Shown here: positions 17,434-25,911 of the stretch, in pieces
Layout: each line of letters opens with the position of its first letter
Position numbering within the stretch: position 1 is the first letter of the stretch
Assembly (NCBI GenBank): GCA_030427585.1
Contig: JAUIBW010000020.1
Location: 23,839 to 87,838 of the forward strand
Origin: Bacteroidia bacterium
GTDB lineage: Bacteria; Bacteroidota; Bacteroidia; Flavobacteriales; Flavobacteriaceae
Direction: 5' to 3'
Length of the DNA stretch: 64,000 nucleotides
Program-made: the position numbers and the translations under genes
The notes under the pieces: model-generated
What the model saw: the letters and a program-made list of their open reading frames with translations, nothing else
Database searches by the model: none
What the model was told of the DNA's origin: nothing

Positions 17434-17559
17434 TTATTCTAACATTCCCATTTGCCAAATAACGATACCCATGGATAGAATAGCAATGATAAAAAATCCT
17501 ATATAAATATAGGAGCTTCTTCTTTTATTAGAAGAGCCTAAATCGCCAGAAGATTTCAT
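17434..17559 (-). CDS. 41-residue single-pass membrane protein
   Basis: A short frame runs from the ATG at 17559 to TAA at 17434. The peptide has a Ser/Lys/Arg-rich N-terminus (MKSSGDLGSSNKRRSS), then one hydrophobic helix at about 17-37 (YIYIGFFIIAILSMGIVIW) and a short tail. The positively charged side before the helix predicts an inside N-terminus. It starts 57 bases after the thioesterase gene on the same strand. The clean membrane-protein layout supports a real gene; I do not recognise a family. Confidence 0.5.
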   Translation of the reverse strand: MKSSGDLGSSNKRRSSYIYIGFFIIAILSMGIVIWQMGMLE

Positions 17560-17615
17560 ATGGCCAGTTTTAAATGGTTACGTTTCTATAGTAAGACGAA
17601 TAAAAAACGAAAATG

Positions 17616-18098
17616 TTACACTTTTTGTGGCTTTAATTGTAAAATTCTTTCTTCAAAACTAGTAGCAGATATGGGTTCTATTATATTTTTAAATAACTCT
17701 AGGAGTTCTTGATCGTGATTCCAGCGCTTTTGCTGTAATAAATTAAAATGTATAAAAGAACTCCATAATACAGCCTTAAGCTCAGTTTTATCATGGTTCC
17801 ACATTCTGATTTCTACATGCAACTGATTTTCTGTATATCGTATAAGTTGAGAATTGATAACCACGTCCTCCATAAGTAAGGCAGGTTTTAAATAAGCAAT
17901 CTGGTTTGTGCCTACTACCCAGCTAATACCTTGGTTTTTTGCTAGTTTAAAAATATCAAGGTTGTAGTATTGATCAATCTGATCTTCTCGTGCATTGATC
18001 ATATAATTAATGTATGCAGCATTATTAAGATGGTTAAAAGGGTCACAGTCCTGAAATCTTATTTTCGCTTTGCTTTCTGGTATTTTAGTTAATGTCAT
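17616..18098 (-). CDS. Acyl-CoA thioesterase, 4HBT (hotdog) family
   Basis: A 160-residue hotdog-fold protein. The N-terminal FQDCDPFNHLNNAAYINYM carries the Asp and HLNN pattern of 4-hydroxybenzoyl-CoA-thioesterase/YbgC-like enzymes, which hydrolyse acyl-CoA thioesters in the cytoplasm. A 14-bp operator identical to the one before the tetR gene lies 17 bases upstream of the ATG, so it is probably controlled by that regulator. Confidence 0.8.
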   Translation of the reverse strand: MTLTKIPESKAKIRFQDCDPFNHLNNAAYINYMINAREDQIDQYYNLDIFKLAKNQGISWVVGTNQIAYLKPALLMEDVVINSQLIRYTENQLHVEIRMWNHDKTELKAVLWSSFIHFNLLQQKRWNHDQELLELFKNIIEPISATSFEERILQLKPQKV

Positions 18099-18114
18099 AA
18101 TTTAATTTATTTTT

Positions 18115-18128
18115 ATACCAATCGGTAT
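18115..18128. promoter_or_regulatory. TetR-type operator before the thioesterase gene
   Basis: ATACCAATCGGTAT, with inverted arms ATACC/GGTAT around AATC. The same 14 bases occur at 18784-18797 before the tetR gene. It sits between the tetR stop (18153) and the thioesterase start (18098), so the thioesterase probably has its own regulated promoter. Confidence 0.7.
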
Positions 18129-18152
18129 ATTTATAGTTAAAAAAAATGATAA

Positions 18153-18749
18153 TTATCGTTTAAGGTTTTTATGAATCATAATATCTATCTGATCCATGGT
18201 TTCAAGTAAATAGCTGTTATCTTCCATAGTATGAGTCATAAAAATAGCCCCGGTGATCATACTATACAATCGTTTTGCATATAACATCGAGCTTACTTCC
18301 TCTTTTATTTCTTTGCATTCTTTGCCGGCATCTATAAGCTTAGCAACATTGTTTTGGATTTTAGAGATTGCAGATTTTACATGTTTAAAAAGAGTAGGAA
18401 CCTGATATTTTGCATCAACCCCCATATTAAGTACAGGGCAACCGCCTATCTCTTGAGTGAAATTATAATAGTTTCGATAAAAGTCGGTAACCAAAAATAA
18501 TTTCTCTAAAGGTGAGTTACTTAAAGCTTGATGATCGGCTATTCGACCAATCATATTTCCTTCGGTCATCTTAAAGGCGGCTATAGCTAATTCTTCTTTA
18601 TTTTTAAAATTTCCATAAATAGCACCTTTAGTAAGCCCAGTAGCTTTGGTAATGTCACTCAAACTTGTTGCAGCATATCCATTTTTGTTAAAAATAGGAG
18701 CAACGGTTTGAATTATAAATTCTGCTGTTTGTTCGGCTTTGGTAAGCAT
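18153..18749 (-). CDS. TetR/AcrR-family transcriptional regulator
   Basis: A 198-residue repressor-type protein. The N-terminal helix-turn-helix (about 8-55) includes ATSLSDITKATGLTKGAIYG followed by NFKNKEELA, typical of TetR_N. The C-terminal ligand-binding part is hydrophobic and contains ITGAIFMTHTM near the end. Identical palindromes in front of this gene and the thioesterase gene imply autoregulation and control of the thioesterase; an acyl compound as ligand is inference. Confidence 0.9.
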   Translation of the reverse strand: MLTKAEQTAEFIIQTVAPIFNKNGYAATSLSDITKATGLTKGAIYGNFKNKEELAIAAFKMTEGNMIGRIADHQALSNSPLEKLFLVTDFYRNYYNFTQEIGGCPVLNMGVDAKYQVPTLFKHVKSAISKIQNNVAKLIDAGKECKEIKEEVSSMLYAKRLYSMITGAIFMTHTMEDNSYLLETMDQIDIMIHKNLKR

Positions 18750-18783
18750 GTTTTACTAAAAATATAATCAAATATACTAAAAA

Positions 18784-18797
18784 ATACCAATCGGTAT
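18784..18797. promoter_or_regulatory. TetR-type operator before the tetR gene
   Basis: ATACCAATCGGTAT, 35 bases upstream of the tetR ATG and embedded in A/T tracts that extend the symmetry. It is identical to the site at 18115-18128, which supports autoregulation. Confidence 0.7.
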
Positions 18798-18869
18798 ATT
18801 TTTTAACATAATGATGTTTTATTTTAACATATTCTGAAGCAAACTTAATAAAAGAAAGAATCTTTAGTT

Positions 18870-19511
18870 TTAATGGATATTACTATAGATATGATCTAAA
18901 GGTTCTGTATTGGTAATACTTTTTGGAAGATTACAGGCATCTTGGATCTTCATTTCTTGGAAATCGAGTAAAAGATCAAATTTTTCGAGAGCAACTTGTG
19001 CTTGGTCACATCCCACATTGATGTTTCTAATATTGTTAGTTTTGATTTTTTTTGGATTGCTACTCCTGTTTTCAAAATCTTTAAATTGACATTTTATAAC
19101 ATCCCTATCTTTAAAATAAAACCGTTCTTCAAGTGTTAATTCAACATTTGCTAATCTGCGCTTGCCAGAACGACTTCTTTCATAATCTTTATACCAAACC
19201 TTATGAATAGCATATTGAAAGAATAGTTGATTATCCCAAATATAAAATTCATCTCTAAATTTTACATGCCCTAAAGTATATGTATGTACGATATGTTTTA
19301 ACTCGGTACCATTGTAATAAAAGGTAAGTGATCCTTTTTCTGTTGATTCATCACAAGAATAATCGGTATGATGTTGTCTAAGTGTATTAGTATCTACTAA
19401 TTCTCGAATAAGTTGATATTTATTTCTAATATCAGATAAGGCTCCCTTTTTGCTTTGGCCCAGGGAGATGTGTGAAATCAGTAGAAGTGCAAATAATATG
19501 GTTGGTCTCAT
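18870..19511 (-). CDS. Secreted protein of unknown function
   Basis: A 213-residue protein with a signal peptide (MRPTILFALLLISHISLGQ). I do not recognise a domain. The mature part is beta-rich with paired aromatic strands (GSLTFYYNGTELKHIVHTYT, DEFYIWDNQLFFQYAIHKVW) and a basic middle (YERSRSGKRR). Three Cys remain in the mature protein (in SCDES, KCQFK and VGCDQ, plus one in DACNL, giving four). No operon partner is apparent. Confidence 0.65.
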   Translation of the reverse strand: MRPTILFALLLISHISLGQSKKGALSDIRNKYQLIRELVDTNTLRQHHTDYSCDESTEKGSLTFYYNGTELKHIVHTYTLGHVKFRDEFYIWDNQLFFQYAIHKVWYKDYERSRSGKRRLANVELTLEERFYFKDRDVIKCQFKDFENRSSNPKKIKTNNIRNINVGCDQAQVALEKFDLLLDFQEMKIQDACNLPKSITNTEPLDHIYSNIH

Positions 19512-19658
19512 TGAGGGAGCAATGTACTTAAAAACCTTGTTTTTTTCTTTATTTAGTTATTAACCATTGTAGGAATAATTTTGTTAATATCTACGGTAAA
19601 ACCGTAATATTAGCTATTCGACAGCACATAACATTGTTGATTTTTTTGTTTAAAATTA

Positions 19659-19696
19659 ATAGAGCTATTGGTTTAAAAAAATCAATAGCTCTATTT
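19659..19696. terminator. Hairpin downstream of clpB
   Basis: A perfect 13-bp stem AATAGAGCTATTG / CAATAGCTCTATT with a 12-base loop, 30 bases after the clpB stop. The minus-strand sequence after it is AATTTTAAAC, a weak U tract; the plus side has TTT then TATA. Probably the clpB terminator. Confidence 0.55.
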
Positions 19697-19725
19697 TTAT
19701 ATAAATTTATTTTATCTCTTAATAT

Positions 19726-22326
19726 TTAAGAAACCAAATTTTCCTGATTTCTAAATACTAGATTATCATCAAATTCATCCAGTAATATCACACTTTCTGT
19801 AGAAATTTTACCTGCTAGAATTTCTTTTGATAGCTTATTTAAAACTTCTTTTTGAATTGTACGTTTCACTGGTCTAGCACCAAATTCTGGTTGAAAGCCT
19901 CTTTCAGAAAGATAGGCTATGGCCTGTTCTGTAGCATCCAAAGTTATGTGTTGCTCTGCCAGCATCTTAGAAACGTGCTTTAACTGAAGCTTTACAATTT
20001 CATTGATATTAGCTTTGGTAAGCGGAGAAAACATAATGATATCATCTATTCTGTTTAAAAACTCGGGACGAACAGATTGTTTTAATATTCCTAATACTTC
20101 AACTTTGGCGGCCTCCATAGCTGTATCCATATCTTTGATAGTTTCAAATTTTTCTTGTATAATGTGGCTACCCATGTTGCTAGTCATAATAATGATAGTA
20201 TTTCTAAAATCGGCAACTCTACCTTTATTATCTGTTAAGCGACCTTCATCTAATACTTGTAATAATACATTAAATGTGTCTGGGTGTGCTTTTTCTATTT
20301 CGTCTAGTAGGACTACAGAATATGGTTTTCTTCGAACAGCTTCGGTTAATTGTCCGCCTTCATCATAACCTACATATCCGGGAGGTGCTCCCATTAACCT
20401 GCTTACCGAATGGCGTTCTTGATATTCACTCATGTCTATTCGGGTCATAGCAGTTTCATCATTAAAAAGGTATTCTGCCAGAGCTTTTGCTAATTCTGTT
20501 TTACCTACCCCGGTGGTTCCTAGAAATAGGAATGACCCGATCGGCTTTTTTTGATCTTGCAAACCTGCACGGCTTCTTCGTACAGCGTCACTAACAGCTT
20601 GTATAGCTTCGGTTTGTCCCACTACACGTTTTTGTAATTCTTCTTCGAGTACCAATAATTTTTCACGTTCACTTTGCAGCATTTTGGTTACCGGTATTCC
20701 TGTCCATTTTGCTATTACTTCTGCAATATCATCATTGGTCACTTCTTCTTTAATAAGTGAAGATTTACTTTGTTGCTCGTTTAACTGTTTTTGCAATTCA
20801 TCCAGTCGTTCTTGAGCATCTTTTATTTTTCCATATCGTAGCTCGGCAACTTTTCCATAATCTCCATTCCTTTCTGCGCGTTCTGCTTCAAGTTTAAATT
20901 CTTCAATATCTGTTTTTGCATTTTGAATAGCATCTACAACTTCTTTCTCGCTTTGCCATTTTGAGAAAATCTCATTTCGTTCTTCTTTTATATTCGCAAG
21001 ATCACCATTAAGTGCTTTTAGCTTGGTTTCATCATCTTCGCGTTTTATGGCTTCGATTTCGATTTCGAGCTGCATAATCCTTCTATCTAGCACGTCGAGT
21101 TCTTCAGGTTTAGAATTAATTTCCATTCTAAGTTTAGAAGCGGCTTCATCCATTAAATCGATAGCCTTATCGGGTAAAAACCTATTGGTGATATAACGTT
21201 GTGATAATTCTACCGCAGCGATTATAGCTTCGTCTTTTATACGTACTTTATGATGTGTTTCGTACTTTTCTTTAATTCCTCTAAGAATAGATATCGCACT
21301 TTCTGTGTCTGGTTCATCTACCATAACTTTTTGAAAACGTCTTTCCAGGGCTTTATCTTTTTCAAAATACTTTTGATATTCATCCAGAGTTGTGGCCCCA
21401 ATTGCACGAAGTTCTCCTCTTGCCAAAGCTGGTTTTAGGATATTGGCAGCATCCATAGCTCCTTGGCCGCCTCCTGCGCCTACAAGAGTATGGATTTCAT
21501 CAATAAATAATACGATGTCACCGTCGCTAGAAGTTACTTCTTTTACCACAGATTTAAGGCGTTCTTCAAATTCACCTTTAAATTTTGCACCAGCTATTAA
21601 GGCTCCCATGTCCAAAGAAAAAATTTGTTTGTTCTTAAGATTTTCGGGGATATCTCCGGCGATAATTCGATGCGCTAATCCTTCGGCAATAGCAGTTTTA
21701 CCTACACCGGGCTCACCAACCAACATTGGATTGTTTTTGGTACGACGAGAAAGGATTTGTAATATCCTTCGGATTTCTTCATCGCGACCTATAACAGGGT
21801 CTAATTTTCCACTTTCTGCCATTTCATTAAGGTTCTTAGCATATTTGCTTAACGCCTGGTAGGTCTCTTCTGCACTTTGTGATGTTACGCGTTCGCCTTT
21901 TCTGATCTCATTAATAGCTTCGGTTAAATGTTTTTCTGTTACTCCCTGGTCTTTTAAGATTTGCGCAATCTTACTTTTAGATTTAAAAATGGCAATCACC
22001 AGATGTTCAATAGAAACATACTCGTCATTCATCTTTTTAGCAATAATACTTGCTTCATTTAATGATTTTCCGGCCTCTCTTGATAACTGTAATTCTCCAC
22101 CAGAAACTTTAGGAAAACTTTCTAATGTGCTATCAAGAACTTGTTGTAAAAGATCAATATTTACATTTAACTTTTTTAATAAAAAAGGAAGCACATTTTC
22201 GTCTACGTTAAAAATAGCTTTAAAAATATGTTCGTTTTCTATTTGTTGATGTCCAAAACCTTGAGCAAGCTGTTGTGCTTGTTGTATGGCTTCTTGTGAT
22301 TTTATAGTGAAATTATTAAAATTCAT
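19726..22326 (-). CDS. clpB: ATP-dependent disaggregase ClpB
   Basis: An 866-residue Hsp100 chaperone that, with DnaK, solubilises aggregated proteins in the cytoplasm. Domains in order: Clp N-domain repeats (about 1-150), first AAA+ module with Walker A GEPGVGKT at 204-211, the long coiled-coil middle domain (about 410-530) that separates ClpB from ClpA/ClpC, a second AAA+ module with GTTGVGKTE, and the C-terminal D2-small domain (GFQPEFGARPVKRTIQ). Length is normal for ClpB. It is transcribed alone, divergently from ytxJ. Confidence 0.95.
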   Translation of the reverse strand: MNFNNFTIKSQEAIQQAQQLAQGFGHQQIENEHIFKAIFNVDENVLPFLLKKLNVNIDLLQQVLDSTLESFPKVSGGELQLSREAGKSLNEASIIAKKMNDEYVSIEHLVIAIFKSKSKIAQILKDQGVTEKHLTEAINEIRKGERVTSQSAEETYQALSKYAKNLNEMAESGKLDPVIGRDEEIRRILQILSRRTKNNPMLVGEPGVGKTAIAEGLAHRIIAGDIPENLKNKQIFSLDMGALIAGAKFKGEFEERLKSVVKEVTSSDGDIVLFIDEIHTLVGAGGGQGAMDAANILKPALARGELRAIGATTLDEYQKYFEKDKALERRFQKVMVDEPDTESAISILRGIKEKYETHHKVRIKDEAIIAAVELSQRYITNRFLPDKAIDLMDEAASKLRMEINSKPEELDVLDRRIMQLEIEIEAIKREDDETKLKALNGDLANIKEERNEIFSKWQSEKEVVDAIQNAKTDIEEFKLEAERAERNGDYGKVAELRYGKIKDAQERLDELQKQLNEQQSKSSLIKEEVTNDDIAEVIAKWTGIPVTKMLQSEREKLLVLEEELQKRVVGQTEAIQAVSDAVRRSRAGLQDQKKPIGSFLFLGTTGVGKTELAKALAEYLFNDETAMTRIDMSEYQERHSVSRLMGAPPGYVGYDEGGQLTEAVRRKPYSVVLLDEIEKAHPDTFNVLLQVLDEGRLTDNKGRVADFRNTIIIMTSNMGSHIIQEKFETIKDMDTAMEAAKVEVLGILKQSVRPEFLNRIDDIIMFSPLTKANINEIVKLQLKHVSKMLAEQHITLDATEQAIAYLSERGFQPEFGARPVKRTIQKEVLNKLSKEILAGKISTESVILLDEFDDNLVFRNQENLVS

Positions 22327-22469
22327 AGTCTCTTATTTTGAGTTTTCTAGTAGAGAATCAAATAATATTCCTACTTCAATAATATGTCAAAATGTCTCGT
22401 AGTTAATTGATTTAACTGACTTTTTGACGTAATGTAAAGTTACGAATTTTGTTACGACCAATATATGAT

Positions 22470-22500
22470 CATAGTCAATTTTAAAAATCAATTGACTATG
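22470..22500. promoter_or_regulatory. Inverted repeat between clpB and ytxJ
   Basis: A perfect 11-bp inverted repeat CATAGTCAATT / AATTGACTATG with a nine-base spacer, 28 bases before the likely ytxJ start. It lies in the shared intergenic region of two stress-type genes and could be an operator or a 5'-UTR hairpin. Confidence 0.4.
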
Positions 22501-22528
22501 TTTGTGGTCATTCATATTAAAGAAAAAA

Positions 22529-22924
22529 ATGGGAATATTAGGTAAATTATTTGGATCAGAAGAGAAGGAATCTAAACAAGAAAAACAGGCTTTGCCATGG
22601 CAAGTACTCAATTCTATTTCACAACTAGAAGATATTGCAGAGGCATCAAAAACTAAAACACAGGCTATTTTTAAGCATTCTACTCGTTGTGGTATTAGTA
22701 GAATGGTAATTCGTAATTTTGAAAGTAGTTTTGATGTTACAGAAGATCAAATAGATTTGTATTATCTTGATTTGTTGAATCATCGTGATGTGTCTGCAGA
22801 AGTAGCTGCAAAATTTCAGGTATTTCACGAATCACCACAATTTATTGTTATTAGAAATGGTGTTACCGTGCATCATTCTTCGCATAGTATGATTACACCT
22901 CAGGTATTGCATCAGTTTGTATAA
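22529..22924 (+). CDS. ytxJ: Bacillithiol-system redox-active protein YtxJ (monothiol bacilliredoxin)
   Basis: A 131-residue thioredoxin-fold protein. The only cysteine is C54 in KHSTRCGISRMV, the signature of the YtxJ/BrxC family, which removes bacillithiol from protein thiols. Later segments (LYYLDLLNHRDVS and ESPQFIVIRNG with the cis-Pro position) fit the fold. The frame opens at 22502, but MGILGKLFG at 22529 is the natural start. It implies that the organism makes bacillithiol. It faces a truncated globin gene, one base beyond its stop. Confidence 0.85.
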   Translation: MGILGKLFGSEEKESKQEKQALPWQVLNSISQLEDIAEASKTKTQAIFKHSTRCGISRMVIRNFESSFDVTEDQIDLYYLDLLNHRDVSAEVAAKFQVFHESPQFIVIRNGVTVHHSSHSMITPQVLHQFV

Positions 22925-22925
22925 T

Positions 22926-23345
22926 TTATTTGTTAGGAATCATTTTTTGAGAAGGTCTATCCTGAAACATTTTTACGAATAATGTTGTACTCATTTTTCT
23001 TGCACGGTTTTTAGCTAATGTAGCAAGTTCACCTTCAAAAAGGTCATCTATTGTAGTAATCCATAGTTGTAGCCATATTCCAAAGTGTACATTTGTAATG
23101 CTATGATTAAATGTTCGATCTACTTGCTTATGAACTTCAATTGGATTTCCTTTAAATTTTGGAACAAATAAGAGGTTGGTTTCCCAAAAATCGGTTAGCC
23201 TATCTAAATGTGTGTCCCAATCTTTTATTACATGATTAAAAATAGGGCCTAAATGCTCTTCTTTCCTGATTTTTTTATAAAATATAGAAACCAACATTGC
23301 TACATCATCTCTATGCCTAATATCATGTTTAGAAATCACTTTCAT
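22926..23345 (-). CDS. Truncated haemoglobin, group III
   Basis: A 139-residue globin-like protein. The sequence (VSIFYKKIRKEEHLGPIFN, LTDFWETNLLF, then HFGIWLQLW) fits group III truncated haemoglobins, where the Trp of the WLxLW segment lines the haem pocket and a His just before it binds haem iron. Such proteins bind O2 or NO. It is followed upstream by a small membrane protein and a Crp/Fnr regulator on the same strand, which suggests oxygen or nitric-oxide response; that is inference. Confidence 0.8.
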   Translation of the reverse strand: MKVISKHDIRHRDDVAMLVSIFYKKIRKEEHLGPIFNHVIKDWDTHLDRLTDFWETNLLFVPKFKGNPIEVHKQVDRTFNHSITNVHFGIWLQLWITTIDDLFEGELATLAKNRARKMSTTLFVKMFQDRPSQKMIPNK

Positions 23346-23387
23346 TTGCTTTTTTGTTCTAAGAAGTCGTACAATTGCTTATTCAAA

Positions 23388-23669
23388 TTAATAAAAAGTG
23401 ATATTAAGCAATACTAAAAGGGTGTTAATAACCAGACTTGCAATTAGTAGGTTGAATACAAATTTAGCTTTCATTTGAGCTAGAATGGATGCATTAAATG
23501 CCATACAAACAATTACACAAAGCGATAATTGGACAACTTGTGAAAAAGATCTGTCTTGCATAAGAATGTACATTGCTGCAACAGATCCTAAACAACTGGA
23601 AAGAATAATCATTAATGGAATATATGCCATATACATTTCCTTAAAATCTTTTAATAACTTCGAATACAT
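23388..23669 (-). CDS. Small three-helix membrane protein
   Basis: A 93-residue protein with three predicted membrane helices (about 16-36, 44-64 and 70-90) and no recognised domain. MYMAYIPLM at residue 12 is an alternative start. It lies between the Crp/Fnr regulator and the truncated globin on one strand and may be co-transcribed with them. The hydrophobic layout supports a real gene. Confidence 0.6.
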   Translation of the reverse strand: MYSKLLKDFKEMYMAYIPLMIILSSCLGSVAAMYILMQDRSFSQVVQLSLCVIVCMAFNASILAQMKAKFVFNLLIASLVINTLLVLLNITFY

Positions 23670-23760
23670 AACAATTACTTTTAGTGTTGTTCAAAGGTAT
23701 TTCAAGGAAGTATTATGGTTTTATGATCCTAATCATAAAAAAGTAAATTGAATAAGAAAG

Positions 23761-24360
23761 TTATCGATATACTTTCCTGTTTTTAATAAAGAGCTCTCCT
23801 TTTTGCTCTAGTTTTTTAATGCTTCGTATAACAGTTTCTACACGTAATCCCGTTAGATCTGCGAGTTGTTGCCGGGTTAGTTCTACCTTGTATGTATTTG
23901 ATTCTTTCATATTGGGATCGTTATTCTTTTTGAAGTAATCAAGAATTCTAAGAATACGATGTTCTGGTTCTTGAGTAGATATTTCAGAGACCATAATTGC
24001 TTTGTAATATAACCGTAGAGCCAGTGTGCTGGTGAATTTATGGTGAATACCTGGGTTTTCTTCTAAAAGCTTTAAGAATTTTTCTTTTGGTAATTGCCAG
24101 ACCTCAGAGTCAATAATAGCTTCTGCATTGGCAGGGTATTTAAAGTCTGCAAATAAAGGAGGCTCACCAAAACTTTTTTCTTTGGTAAAAATACCTTGTA
24201 TGTATTCTTTTCCTTCCTGATTATAATTATTCATTTTAATCTCTCCCTGGTATACCTGATAATAATATCGGGCAATAGAACCTTCTCTAAAAAGAAATTC
24301 TCCCCGTTTATATTTTTTTAGTACTGCTCCCGAATTAAGTAAACTTGTGTAATCAATCAT
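23761..24360 (-). CDS. Crp/Fnr-family transcriptional regulator
   Basis: A 199-residue regulator with an N-terminal cyclic-nucleotide-binding-type beta barrel (GEFLFREGSIARYYYQVYQG, KSFGEPPLF) and a C-terminal winged helix (LTRQQLADLTGLRVETVIRS then IKKLEQKGELF). No N-terminal Cys cluster for a 4Fe-4S centre is present, so it is not a classical oxygen-sensing FNR. Position upstream of the small membrane protein and globin genes suggests it controls them. Confidence 0.88.
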   Translation of the reverse strand: MIDYTSLLNSGAVLKKYKRGEFLFREGSIARYYYQVYQGEIKMNNYNQEGKEYIQGIFTKEKSFGEPPLFADFKYPANAEAIIDSEVWQLPKEKFLKLLEENPGIHHKFTSTLALRLYYKAIMVSEISTQEPEHRILRILDYFKKNNDPNMKESNTYKVELTRQQLADLTGLRVETVIRSIKKLEQKGELFIKNRKVYR

Positions 24361-24430
24361 ACTTACAATTCTCTATTATATAATACCGATCTATTAAGAT
24401 CAAATAATATTATAATTATAGTGTAGTGTA

Positions 24431-25618
24431 TTATTTAAAACGATAATTAGTAATGATATTCTTTAATTTATTTTTTAGATCTTCTCCAGAATCATACACC
24501 ATTTGCTCATTAGAAGGAAAAGGTACTGATTTTAGCCCCAAATATCCTAACAAGCCATCTTCCAAAGCTCGTTTATCTCCATTATAATTTGCATAAATAT
24601 GTTGAAAAACATACTCACTTGCAATAGGAAAAGCATCTAGGAGTTGTTTTGTTCTTAAGTCTCGATACTGAACATTACCCACGACATTGGTAGCTTTAAA
24701 CTGTGTAAACTCATAATACTCACAATGTACTTTTACCATTCTATCTACTTTTACTTTTTCGCCTTTATCATCAACTACGATTTCATCATTTTCATCAAGT
24801 AGATATTCCCAACCGTCTTTAATCAACTTTTCTTTTTGTAATTGACGTTCCTTGATCTGTTCTGGAGATATATTAATTTCTCTTAATTCTACTTCCATAG
24901 CATAATCATACGGGATAGATTGTTGAGGTTGACTGTGATATACTGTCCATAGGTCATTAAGACCATACGTACCAAAATTAAGTAAGTCACTTTCTAATCT
25001 TTTAGGGATAATAACATTGGTTCGATTCTTCATAGTCACTTTTACAAAATCAGTGCCTTTTTGATGTGCCTCATCAATCATTTCCCGGGTATTTTTATAG
25101 TTAGGAGTGATTCTGTCCAGGTAGTTCAGATCTTCATATACCGCTCTATAATCGGCTTTTCTTTTGGCAGATGTCAATAAGGCTTTGGCATTATTAAATA
25201 AGTATTGAGAGAGTTTTTCTTTCGTATTTATAATCTTTTGATCATAGTTGTGTAGTATAAAGTTAGCGTTACGACCTTCTTCAACAAGATATAGAGGTAG
25301 CAATGGTTTTATGCGTTCTTGTCTATTCTTTAGGGATAAGTATGTATTATAAATACGTTCAAGATTTGCAGGATTTCCTTCTTTTTCTAGATATGCAATG
25401 GCATTATTGTCTCGATCTAGAGCTTTTGCATATGCCTGTTCCAGCATTAGGATGATAGGTTGTTTCCCTTTTTTTTCCTTGTTTGTCCTAAGCTTGTTTA
25501 AAGCAATATTTATAGCTTGATCATAATTTCCTGTGTTAAGTGCTTTTTCAGTTTTTTTAACACTGCTACATGAAGAAATAACTATAGTTGTAAGTAATAG
25601 GAGTAGTAGTTTTTTCAT
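24431..25618 (-). CDS. Lipoprotein with TPR-like helical N-terminal half
   Basis: A 395-residue lipoprotein (C17 in TIVISSCSSV). Residues about 20-190 are helical and TPR-like (KALNTGNYDQAINIALNKL, LTSAKRKADYRAVYEDLNYL). The second half is mixed alpha/beta with VKVTMKNRTNVIIP and an acidic insert (DENDEIVVDDKGEKVKV). It lacks the acidic surface-export signal after the Cys. I do not recognise the family. It is transcribed alone. Confidence 0.7.
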   Translation of the reverse strand: MKKLLLLLLTTIVISSCSSVKKTEKALNTGNYDQAINIALNKLRTNKEKKGKQPIILMLEQAYAKALDRDNNAIAYLEKEGNPANLERIYNTYLSLKNRQERIKPLLPLYLVEEGRNANFILHNYDQKIINTKEKLSQYLFNNAKALLTSAKRKADYRAVYEDLNYLDRITPNYKNTREMIDEAHQKGTDFVKVTMKNRTNVIIPKRLESDLLNFGTYGLNDLWTVYHSQPQQSIPYDYAMEVELREINISPEQIKERQLQKEKLIKDGWEYLLDENDEIVVDDKGEKVKVDRMVKVHCEYYEFTQFKATNVVGNVQYRDLRTKQLLDAFPIASEYVFQHIYANYNGDKRALEDGLLGYLGLKSVPFPSNEQMVYDSGEDLKNKLKNIITNYRFK

Positions 25619-25677
25619 ATCAATAATATTTTGATTTGGGTATCGAAAACAACTTTGATGCCAAAAGATAATAAAAA

Positions 25678-25704
25678 AACCTCGAAAATTATTTTTCCGA
25701 GGTT
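25678..25704 (-). terminator. Intrinsic terminator of the leader-peptide gene
   Basis: On the minus strand AACCTCGG / CGAGGTT arms flank AAAAATAATTTT, followed by a run of seven T. It begins 22 bases after the stop of the double-glycine-leader peptide gene and supports that short gene being a real transcription unit. Confidence 0.75.
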
Positions 25705-25725
25705 GTTTTTGGGGGAATAGGCAGT

Positions 25726-25911
25726 TTATCTACCACCACTTGAGTTACCACCTGTTCCTGGTTTTGAGCCAAAAACACATACGCCTGCTGGATGACAGTA
25801 TTGTGTTACTTTACATGGGGGGCAACTTCTTCCTCTTCCTGATCCTCCATTAATTTTTCTTTGATCAGATTTGTTTAAAACGGTTCCAAGATTTGAGATT
25901 CCTTTTAACAT
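25726..25911 (-). CDS. Double-glycine-leader peptide precursor (bacteriocin-like), Cys- and Gly-rich core
   Basis: A 61-residue precursor. Residues 1-23 (MLKGISNLGTVLNKSDQRKI then NGG) match the Bacteroidota bacteriocin/ComC-type leader, with hydrophobic positions and a Gly-Gly end that C39 peptidase domains cleave. The predicted 38-residue core (24-61) has four cysteines (C30, C33, C39, C45) and a Gly/Ser-rich tail, so it may be disulfide-bonded or modified. The frame opens at 25959, but the leader starts at the ATG at 25911. No maturation enzyme or exporter lies next to it; an exporter of the right type is at 62294-64000. It could be an antimicrobial, a signal or a secreted metal-binding peptide. 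Confidence 0.75.
   Translation of the reverse strand: MLKGISNLGTVLNKSDQRKINGGSGRGRSCPPCKVTQYCHPAGVCVFGSKPGTGGNSSGGR

Noticed and set aside
20003..22249. Several plus-strand frames of 60-156 codons opposite clpB
   Set aside because: They are antisense shadows of a highly conserved gene and have no independent signals.
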